Source: Ancylostoma caninum (taxonomy: Eukaryota; Nematoda; Chromadorea; Rhabditida; Ancylostomatidae). Taken from it: 64,000 nucleotides of DNA. A model generated the notes under the pieces. The model had not been told where the DNA came from and did no database searches. It worked only from the letters and a program-made list of their open reading frames with translations. The stretch spans positions 620,001-684,000 of the forward strand of contig JBAJFG010000467.1 of the NCBI GenBank assembly GCA_037903475.1, in the 5' to 3' direction. Made by a program: the position numbers and the translations under genes. Shown in pieces: positions 36,965-46,800 of the stretch (position 1 is its first letter; each line of letters starts with the position of its first letter).

Positions 36965-37402
36965 GGGAGTACGTGGAACACATGTCTCCGATAAGTGGCA
37001 TACCGACTCCTCGTTGGATGGTCTGTACACTGCTTCCATCGCTCTTTATTTCTTCTTTTATCGGTTCATTTCTATTCGTCATGAACTGGCGAGATCTGGC
37101 TATACTCAAAGACCATGCGTGTATCGCCAGTGATGAAGTGACCATAAAACACTACACTCAGATGCCACTATTTGCTAAATCATGAAAACACCACATCCAT
37201 TTTCAGATTGCAAACTGACTTCAGATCTGAAAAGGTGCTCCACTTCCGTAACTGTTTTGGTCATTTTTTCGTCTATATTCTAAAGATGTGAATCAGTTAC
37301 ATACACTGTGGTTCCATTTTTTTTTGTTAACCTAATACGTAAAAAAAAGAACAGAAACTGCAATGATTCGTAACTACTCTATTCCTGACAAACATCCTAC
37401 CT

Positions 37403-37682
37403 AAGATAGCGCGCAGCGTTCCCAACGCCGATGACGACGTCTTGAGCGTCAATCATGCAGTATGGGAATTGATCCGAGGTCGTCTTTTTGGGCGACGCCA
37501 ACGGCGCCGGCGTCAGAGAGTGCTGCATCATTTTTACCCGCACGCGAAGGTGGAATGCGACGTGCACTGTATTCTTGGGAAGGAGTGTGCCGCATGAACC
37601 ATGTCGCATGAACAGCGTCACGTCCGCAACGACGACGCTCACGACGTCGTCGTCGGCGTCGGGAACTCTGCGCCCTGCCTAA
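37403..37682. mobile_element. Palindromic element with GC-rich inverted repeats
   Basis: Arms of about 45 bp (GCGCAGCGTTCCCAACGCCG... and the complement of GCGCAGAGTTCCCGACGCCG) face each other. It is non-coding. Overlapping Arg-rich open frames on both strands are repeat artefacts. Confidence 0.65.
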
Positions 37683-37845
37683 AAAGTTATTCATGCTTGC
37701 GGCGCGTCAAAGTTCACGCGCCTCTCCAAAACTTCACAAAGTTTTCGCGCCGACTCAGAGCGACGAGAATGAGAATGCGGTTTGATCGCGAGGCAGTCGC
37801 AGCGGCAAAACTAGGAACATTTTCGACCTACCAGGATTTCTCTTC

Positions 37846-38086
37846 TATAGCCTGTCCGAAACGACGAGTCCGCCCACGCACGCTGCGATCGAGGAGCTGC
37901 CACGTTCGTCAGCACTCCACGTCATCATCTCTACTTTGCGTATCCTGTTTCATCGTTATCTTCATGTTATCGACCAATGATTTGGCTGTGACGTGAACGA
38001 CGTGGCAGCCAACAGCATCCGTCCCAGCCGCGCCGCCTTTCGATCCCCGCGTGCGTGGGCGGATTCGTCGTTTCGGACAGACTATA
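37846..38086 (+). mobile_element. Palindromic MITE family A, copy 2
   Basis: About 240 bp with TIRs as in copy 1 and the same body including CCAATGATTTGGCTGTGACG. TA at both edges. Confidence 0.9.
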
Positions 38087-38656
38087 CCCCCTTCTTTGCA
38101 CTGTGTATCGGCGCGTAAATTTTGACGCGCTACAAGCATGAATAAATTTTGACCACTGCACCACTAGCCTGTACTAACGTCATGTGCCCAGCCACATACC
38201 GACTTCTCGTCATTTTCCCTGCATCAGTGCCGGAGAAAATGATGAGAAGCGGGTATATGGCTGGGCATGCGACGTTACCTCAGACTAGTGGTACAATAAT
38301 GCCGTGCACCTCTTACTCGTTGTGTATTGCTGAGCAATCCTCCTTTACTTTCTAACGACATCGCACCCGTGCTTTGCCTCTGTATATCACCTCGTTATCA
38401 CAGACCAATCTCTTTCATTCAGATGAGATGAGAAAAAGTATCGGTATACCGTCCACTCAACGACTGTTTGCTATTTGTCGAAGAATGGCATTTACGCTTT
38501 GTGTGGTCCACATCTGGGCTAGAATTCACGGACGCATAACCAACAGAAACAAGGTCAGCAACCAAGCATTCACGTAGTGCGCCTTCAGGATTGCGTAGTT
38601 TATGGGATAACCAGTCATACTAACCAACGTTGGTTTGCGTGGTTAACATTCCATAA

Positions 38657-38899
38657 CTCTGATAACTGCTCAGTACGAACGCAGCCCATGGTTCGAGTAG
38701 AAACCCCAGCAGCAACGGTTCCCAGTTGCTAACATCCTCCTCTTGATTGGTATCATCCCGCAGCAATTGCTGCTAAAGGGCCGACAGCTTGAGCAGCAAT
38801 CGACGGGAGGATGGCAGCAACTGGCAACCGTTGCTGCTAGGGTTTCTACTCGAGCCATTACGCCGTTCGGGCTGCGTTCGTGCTGCACAGTTATCAGAG
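38657..38899. mobile_element. Palindromic element
   Basis: Arms CTCTGATAACTG...GTACGAACGCAGCC and their complement enclose inverted AGTAGAAACC...AGCAGCAACGGTT blocks. Non-coding, single copy in the window. Confidence 0.75.
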
Positions 38900-39273
38900 A
38901 ACTTTCTTTTATAGGCTATGACTTGCACAGGATAGATTGAGAAGTAGAAGCTCCGCAATGCATATAGTATGTTCCACAAAGCGGCAACAATAGGAAGCGT
39001 CAGAGATAAAAAGAACGCGAGAAAATGTGCAGCGACTGGAGAGAGTGGCGAGAAAGGCAGGTAACATGCATGAGTATTCAACTATCGTCGCGTTTGAAAT
39101 GCACTTTATCATCTGATCATGATCGTGGACTTCTCATATTCATGAAGTACTGGTGCTAAACGTCAACTGATAGTGCAAACACAAACCAGAAATCTGTAAA
39201 CCAGTTACATGACTGATTACTCATGGCGACGATTGGCCGACGAATGCACTACTGAAGGACGACGCTGCGCAAG

Positions 39274-40822
39274 CAGGGTCAAGCGTGTGTCGATAAATTA
39301 TCAAGGGGGGTCGTACGGGGGGTGGGGAAATACGGGGGGGTCGTAAGGGGGGGTCGTGGTCGGGAGGGGGGTGCCTTAATGTGGAATAGGAGGTAGAAAT
39401 TTAGGTTAAAATTTTCGCACGTCCGTACTGAAAGTCCTACCCAGTCCTGCAGGCCGGTAAAAAGTCATTTTATGGGAACTATCCAATAGTGCTTTACCCC
39501 CAAGTTTCAGGTCTCCAGCTTCAAGAGGAAAGATTCAGCACGGGAATTACGGAGATGAGGATTCGTCGATAAAAATGGCCTTTTTTCCATGTTTTTATCG
39601 ACGGAGTTGAATCGCGCTGGAAGCAGCTGCGGAAAAACGAGCTGTACAGCCTGAAAGCGCGAACCTTCGACTATTAAAAACCTGAAAAAAATTGGGACCT
39701 CAACGGGCCAGATCTTCTGATATTCGTGTCCGACTTCAACCATGCCTCTGAACGAGTCTAAATTTTAGGCCGAAATATTCGCACGTCCATACTGAAAGTC
39801 CTACCCAGTCCTGCAGGCCAGTAAAAAGTCATTGTATGGAGCCTATCCAATAGTGCTTTACCCCCAAGTTTCAGGTTTCCAGCTTCAAGGGGAACGATTC
39901 AGCACGAGAATTACGAAGATGAGATTTCGTCGATAAAAATGGCCTTTTTTCCATGTTTTTATCGACGGAGTTGAATCGCGGTGGAAGCAGCTGCGGAAAA
40001 ACGAGCTGCACAGCCTGAAAGCGCGAACCTTCGACTATTAAAAACCTGAAAAAAATTGGGACCTCAATGGGCTAGATCTTCTGATATTCGTGTCCGACTA
40101 CAACCATGTCTCTGAACGAGTCAGAATTTTAGGCTGAAACTTTCGCACGTCCGTATTGAAAGTCCTACCCAGTCCTCCACCTCTATAAACAGCTATTTCG
40201 TGCTTTACGGTCGACCATCTCGAATCTACTACAAGCGCGTGTCATTTTACGCCATGCAAAAGTCCTAGCCTCGGAGGGGATCGAACCCTTGACCATGTCG
40301 ATCATGTGTATGGTTGTTTTTCGTAACGAATACGAAGGTATTTCGTTTAGAAAACTCTATAAGGACGCTTTCAGAGTGAAATTCGCTCACCGCACACGTT
40401 CTAACCCTCAGCAAAAATTTTAGCCTCGGTAGGGAACGAACCCTTCACATGTAGATGATGTATATAGATGTTCTTTCATGATGTGTTCGAGCCTCATTGT
40501 TACGTAAGCAACATTGCATAGTTAATGCACGCTTTTTGTCCACCGCGTACATTTCAGCGTTTTCCAAAAAACTTCCAAACAACTAGTTAGATACAAAAGA
40601 GCCTCTTTCTCCCTATGCTCTGGCTCCACCACTCCCCTTCCTATGCTCTGGCTCCACCACACCTCTCGCGTACGAACACCTGAAATGGGATATCTTAACA
40701 TCTAAATTCTGCAAGCATGGAAGGAGATTTCTGGGCAGAGGGCGGGGGTCGTATTTTTGATGGCTCAAAGGGGGGGGGGTCGTATGGGGGTCGACTTTTT
40801 ACCATCATCACGCTTGACCCTG
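39274..40822. mobile_element. Non-autonomous hAT-like element, 1.55 kb
   Basis: Ends CAGGGTCAAGCGTG and CACGCTTGACCCTG are perfect inverted repeats, and TGCGCAAG is directly duplicated at 39266-39273 and 40823-40830. CAGGG termini with an 8-bp duplication are hAT hallmarks. G-rich subterminal GGGGGGTCGTA repeats occur at both ends, and the interior holds 364-bp tandem repeats. No transposase is encoded. Confidence 0.88.
39405..40175. repeat. 364-bp tandem repeat inside the hAT-like element
   Basis: Two full units and a partial third; TCGCACGTCC recurs at 39415, 39779 and 40143. Each unit contains a hairpin (CGATAAAAATGG...CCATGTTTTTATCG). Confidence 0.9.
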
Positions 40823-40870
40823 TGCGCAAGGCTTCGAACCGCGGTATAATGAATGAACGAATGTACATAT

Positions 40871-43692
40871 TTATTCAACAGTGTTCATCCGATTTTTGGC
40901 CGTGTATATAAAATGAACGATTGCATCGCTGGCTCGAACGGGAAGTCTTTCGAAGTGACTCTCGACACCTTCCAACATCTGGAAACAAACTATTGTGAAG
41001 TTGCGAACGGACAATAATGTACAAAACAGAATTAACTCATTTCGTACAGCATATGTGAAATAAAAACGTTTCTCTTCACGTGAGTATTTGGGGTACACAT
41101 CTCCCAAAAAGTAAAACGATTCACATCTTCGTTGATGTTTGGTTTCTCGTTTAAACGTTAACATTCGAAAGTTTCGCAGCAGTAAACCCACCGCATGCTT
41201 GCTGGCACTAGCCTTCGTAGGAATCATGAAGAATTTCCGATACCTTCGTAGGCTCGCTGCTGATAGAGTGCATAATCCACTCTGAAGACATGTGATGTAC
41301 TACGATAGCTCTGCTGACTAGAAACATAATAATTGAGGCACCACACACTCTTTCCTCTTCCTCTTCGCTATCCTTATGCTCTTCACCCTCTTCATCCTCC
41401 TCAGAAGGTGATCTGATTTTTCTTCGTTTCATATCTATCTCGCGCCAGTTCAGCTTCCCTTTCTGGCTTGTACCTGAAAATGTGTCTCCTCTCTGTCGAA
41501 CAACCTTTCGGTTTGCTCACTGAATGTGTTTTGGAGATCTCTTTTGTCGAGAAAATAAAATTAAACTTCACAAAATTTGCTTCAAAAGGAACTTCATTGA
41601 GGTGCAAAGACAGATCGCATATAATAAATAAATAGTCAAATAGTTTAATAAACAAGAAGACAGATAATTTATAGTCCCAGTGCGTCCATCCTACGAACCC
41701 ACCTCGGTCTTCTGTTGCAAAATCGTCATCAGATTCCTCACGTTCAGACGATGTGGAACTTTCAATAACCATGACATCAGGCTGAGAAGTTCATAAATAA
41801 CTTGCTCTGAACTTCACGAAATATACAGTACATCAACTCACGCTGTCTTCACTTCGTTCAGATTTCTCCAAGCGAGTCTCGTCTCCTTCCCAGGAATTGA
41901 GGTCCTCAGTGGTAAAGGCAACACCTGGCTTTCCGTACTTGATCATTCGCCAGTGAAATAAGCAAATACCCATATGGGGGTCCTAAAAGAATGGGACCTC
42001 TAGACATCAAATTCTTATGCTTGCTATGCCTTCATAAAAGCAACTATGACAAAGTGTTTCTCAAGTACAACAACTAAACATTAGCTACAGTTTGAAACTT
42101 AGATGCTGAAGAAAGGCAACTTACGTTTGAGGAACTGGCAGGCGAGCTTGCCAACTACTCAGTGAAACAAAGTCCGTCAAATGTATATATTGACAAACAA
42201 GAAGTTCCGCCAAATGTATTACCAACCAAACCTCTCCGAACGCATTGCCACGAGAATCTCGCCAAATGTATCGCTATTGTAACATTGGCAATTATCTCAT
42301 CAAGCAAGCTGCCAAAAGTGTCGCCATGTAAAAGTAATGCCATTACTGGCTAAACCGCGGATGCCATTAATGGCTAAACCTCCAGCTAACAATAAGAATG
42401 AAATCATGTTATCCCGCATAATATATCGCCAAAGAACTCCCTCGCCTTTTTATTACCAAACATACTTGCGGCTCAGACCTTCGGAAAATTTGTTGTCAAT
42501 TAGAATCTTACCCGTAAAGTGTATTGTCAAACACATTTCCACGGAAAATCTACTGCCACCGAACCGTGGAGTATTGATTGGCAGGCGAAAAGGGAGTTGG
42601 GGGGGAGTCACCCTATAAAAGGTTATAGGCTTCACCTTGTAAGCCTTAGCGAAAGCACAAGCCTAAGCCTAAGCCTGATCTTATACTTAAGCATAGGTTT
42701 AAGCCTAAGTCTAAGACCTAGGCTTAGGTTTCGCAGGAGTGCCCCCTCCCCAACTCCATTTTCACCGCGAAAGCTACAAACCTCATCGGATATGGCCACG
42801 TTCAGCTTCTTCAGTAAAGTCAATCCTTCAAGATGAGCATTTAAAACCCTTTGTGAACGTTTCCGGTTGCATCGCATCCAACCACATCGAAATTTCACAG
42901 CGACACAGCACCTTTCACTAGACTGCAAATTCAGAATCACAAAGCATAAATCAAACTGCGTAAGTGAATCTATCCGAGATATGGAGCCCTAATACGAGTC
43001 TGATGAAGAAGGAAGGGCTAAAAAGAACTATCCACCCACCGGCAACTCCGCATGACATTTTTTCCCAAGCCAGCGTTCAATTCTATTACGATCATTTTCC
43101 TAAATTTGATTAAGTTACCTTGTAGAACCCATCAGCAAATATCCATGAGCGCAACTGCCTTATGAATGCAGTATCGTGTAACAGTACTTAACTATTTCCA
43201 AACAAAAAGAATATATCTTGAGATGAAACGAATTGCATTACCTCAAATTGATCCAAGGCGTTGGCTTGGGAGCAGTCAGTGTTGAAAAGAGGGTACCGTC
43301 GCACATCGCGCTTCAGTTTGAGCACAGAGACAGCCAACTGCCTCCTGAACTCATTGAACTCCTCCACTGACATAGTTCTGAAATCTACAAACGCTGTGAG
43401 GAAGTCTAACCACATGGATGGCAAGCATACGAGCTGAAAAGCTCAAGCAGGAAGTGTTATAATGATCAAGAAGGGTAGGCACTGTTAGGTAAGGCCTACA
43501 TACATGCTGCTCAACGTCAGGTATTTGTGACCATGCCTTCACCCTACCTTACCCAGGCATTTTGATAAACGCCAACCTACGGGTAAAGCCGTTGACACAA
43601 CCGTCCTTGCCCAAGGTAAATTCAGTGATGCACACCGCCGGCCCAGATGTTTGAGAACGAGCGATTACATGCTCTACGGTGAATGGCCGCAT
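40871..43692 (-). CDS. SAP30-like Sin3/HDAC corepressor subunit
   Basis: SAP30 bridges DNA/lipid and the Sin3-histone deacetylase complex in the nucleus (family knowledge). Phase-consistent exons: 43692-43553, 43433-43242, 43099-43040, 42922-42782, 41982-41842, 41781-41703, 41473-41349, 41281-41192, 40978-40871 (TAA). The first junction only keeps frame if a 7-nt microexon (43506-43500) is included, giving about 360 aa. A CCCH-type zinc finger spans exons 4 and 5 (ERCC...RCGW...CNRK, then GICLFHW). An acidic/basic linker with KRRKIRSPS follows, then the Sin3-binding domain (LRRYRKFF, VESHFERLPV, IVHFIYTAKN). The first roughly 130 residues match nothing I recognise and are not usual for SAP30 (about 220 aa in vertebrates). 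The start ATG is 148 bp from the divergent dnc-2 ATG. Confidence 0.8.
42128..42360. repeat. Short-period repeat with core GCCAAATGTATCGC
   Basis: Degenerate copies in an intron of the SAP30-like gene, the same family as 29270-29460 and partly inverted. Confidence 0.7.
42640..42735. repeat. Degenerate interstitial telomere-type repeat
   Basis: Runs of GCCTAA (42661-42678) and variants (AAGCCTAAGTCTAAG), then TTAGGC-oriented copies (TAGGCTTAGG). TTAGGC is the nematode telomere unit. Both orientations occur next to each other, in an intron of the SAP30-like gene. Confidence 0.7.
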
Positions 43693-43840
43693 TAGCCGCA
43701 GAGCGCGTTATTCCAAATGCCTTGCGAAAGTGCCACTCAGTCGCTTTTCGTTCTTTGTTTTTCTTTCGTTATGGTGCGATGAACGTGGTGTTTCTTTTTG
43801 TCGGAAAATATTTCTCAATAATGTTCTATTTTTCAGTGTT
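43693..43840. promoter_or_regulatory. Divergent promoter between SAP30-like gene and dnc-2
   Basis: The two start codons lie 148 bp apart on opposite strands, so both genes' core promoters must share or overlap this segment. A TTTTTCAG acceptor at 43829-43836 just before the dnc-2 ATG suggests spliced-leader addition. No TATA box was seen. Confidence 0.6.
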
Positions 43841-46800
43841 ATGTCAGTTTCTGGAAAGGAAGACGTTTACGAGAGTGAGGATTTGCCGGAGTCGGAACAG
43901 TTCATAAAAGGTTTCCATTCAAGATCGAACGAGGAAGCAAGCGATAAGGAAAATATAGAACTGGTCAGTAAAAATCAAAAACAATCATACCCAGTTTTGC
44001 ATTTGTTTACTGAATTTTTCTTCTCTTGTTGGTATGACTTTTTTTGGACCCAAAGATGCAGTCATTGTTGAGAAGATAGACGGATTGCGTGTGCGATTCT
44101 TTGGCATCGCGGCCGCAGATTCACGGCGGGACCTGCTAGGCTCCCTCACTTGGGGCATGCTCTCCCCTCAGACACAGAATGATAGTTCTCCCATGATCAC
44201 GTTTGTTCCACCGTAACCCTAGGCGTCAAATAATCTCAGTGAATGGTGTAGTTGGTGCACACTACACACAACACACCTCGATTTACGGCGTGATCCTCAA
44301 AAACAGCCCAGCATTCAGATTTCTTGGACGGAGTGCGCGCAAACATCGCGAGGCTCAGTTACCTGTATTCCTTGCGCACTTTGATTGACAAAAGATAGAA
44401 AGCATGGTGGCATGATGGGTGCGATCGTGTAGGTGGCAATAAGATTCTGATGTCTGTATTCTAGTGTAGGCTGATTTCCCGTGCACGAGATAGTTGTAAT
44501 TAATTCTCCTGTGGTACATGATTTCATCATAGAACGTGTTGCTAGTCTAGGTTTCACGGCTTTAGTGAATGTTGACACCAAGTTGTGATTCACGGCTTTA
44601 GTGAATGTTGACACCAAGTTGTGATTAAGCGCAAATAGCTATCCATTCTATGAATGTGAACACATCTTCTAGCGCAACGAATGGATTACGTATTATTGGC
44701 AGTGAAGCTTCTTAATAGGTAGAATGAACGGAATTTCGTGCTCCATCACTTTACTAAATGTGTTAGGAGGACCAGGAATAGAATAGCCTCGTAATGAAAT
44801 TGTGCATTTTCCTCTCGTTAACTGTCCGCGATGTCGCGACAGTTACAGTCCTTCCCAAAAGTACTTGCCTCACGCTTCACCGCCCATCTGCTAAGTCGCG
44901 CCGCATCACCTATGCATTATCATACATGTACGTGGTGTGACGTGGCTAAGCTGACGCGCCGTTCAACGTGAGGCAAGAATTTTTGAGAAAGACTATACTG
45001 CTCATTGATACTGTGATAGCATGAGTATTCTTAGTTTCCTAGATGGAGTCTTGCAATCGACGGTGTCGACCTGGATGGCTCAGCTGGTAGGGTTACGGAC
45101 TCGAAAGGGAAGGACTAAAAAAACAGGACTGCAAGAAGGTGGACGAGATGTAGCTCTGTATGGGATGAATGAAAGGATTCCTCACTAGGACGCATTTGTT
45201 CTAATAATAAACGATGACCTCGCAGATGCATTTCGGTTGAACACTTAATGATTTCACTCAACCTATGTTCACGCTATGTATTAAGGATTGCTTCACTCTA
45301 ATATGCTGATCATAACCTTGTTATCTTTGACGTATCGCATGTAATGCGAAATTCTCGGTAGGCAGAGGTCTCTGAACCGATTCCGAACAATTTGGAGGAA
45401 ACGGTCGTAAATCGAGGTGTATTGTGTGTAGTGTGCACCAAGTATACCATTCGCTGAGATTATTTGACGCCTAGGGCTACGGTGGAACAAATGTGGTCAT
45501 GGGAGAATTATCATTCTGTCCCTCAGACAAAGGTCCGATCGAGCGGGACGCGATATGGCTGCGAGCGGGCCCCGGTAGAGCGGGCGGTGGCCATGTCGCG
45601 TCCCGCTCACAAGGTTGTCGCAACCCGCCCGCACGGTTATTGTGGGTCGCTCGCACGGTATTTCGGACCAACCTATGTTGTCGCGGCCCGCTCGCACGAG
45701 GACTTTCCGTGCGAGCGGGCCACGACAACCGTGCGAACGGGCTGCGATAACCAAGCGAGCGGGCAGCGACATGGCTGCGACACGCTCTACCGGGGCCCGC
45801 TCGCACGGCACTTTTGTCTGAGCCCGCACCTGTAGTCCAGGTCCCACCGCGTTTCTGTACTAACGGAATCCGCCCATCTTTTCGAAAAAAAAATTCTACA
45901 TTGCCGAAGTCAATATGTTGCGAACAGGCAGTTTTCAGAATACATTGATACGAATGAATTTTCTACATCAAAAACATCTTCGCTGTGTGTTTTGATTGGC
46001 ACTTTAGTTGAGAAACGTCCGTCATACTCCGTTCCAGGGAGTGATCCAATGCTAGGGAAATTGTTCTTCGTTGAATGTGGAATCGTGCAAAATCGCACAT
46101 CCCTCCAGCAAGGGGGCGTTTCCTCGGCTCACTAAAACTAGAGCAACTTTCACCGAAGCTCGAGGATGGTGCCCAAATTGTAACGAATGGAGTGTTTAGT
46201 GAATGCTGCTTTTCAGCTGATCTAACTCTTGGAACGGTCCAGCGGCACATTTCCAATTAGAAGAGATTATCTTTTCTTGAGATTTCAAGGCCTAGGAAAT
46301 TTATCCAGATTTGACTTGGCGATACATAGCAGACAAAACTTTCTTTCATTAAAGGAAGCACACGGTAGTTTCGCTCCCACGGGTTTTGCTATATTCCTAG
46401 GTGTAACACTGTAGTGAAATGAACGCAGCGATCAATTTCCTCAAAAAACTATGAAAAGGCGGTTTTCATTACCACTCGTTTGCCAAAGATGGCTGAATTG
46501 GCCGAGCTCACCATGGAATGAGGTGGGAATTGGAGCAAGTTATAGCTTTATTACTCTTGCGTAAGGTAAAACGTTACAAATATCCATAAGAAGAAGAAAA
46601 AATACAACTAAGGACATTATTCCGACAAAAAAAAACAGTGGACGAATACCCAAACGTTAGAAGAAAACAGTGGCATCGGTCCCAGAAAGCTGTGTAATTC
46701 CATATTTCAACAGAATATCACCAACTCGACCTCTAAATTGACTCTGAGTGAGTCTTGAAGGCAAGTTTTTCCTTTTGTTATAATCAGGTAGGTACTGCCA

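Larger units (their letters stand above)
36041..37033 (+). mobile_element. TIR element family D, copy 1, carrying two insertions
   Basis: Matches the uninterrupted 211-bp copy at 57519-57729 from TACAGGCGGTTCAG to GGCCTGTA/GGTCTGTA, but is broken by insertions at 36128-36534 and 36610-36964. Confidence 0.85.

Noticed and set aside
40255..40300. B-box-like GGTTCGATCC on the minus strand
   Set aside because: No A box or cloverleaf; a related sequence recurs near 40425, so it belongs to a repeat.
45067..45110. tRNA-like A box (TGGCTCAGCTGG)
   Set aside because: No acceptor stem, anticodon arm or B box can be placed downstream, so it is not called a tRNA gene.
45464..45847. Arg-rich open frames on both strands
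   Set aside because: They are products of the GCGAGCGGGC palindrome.
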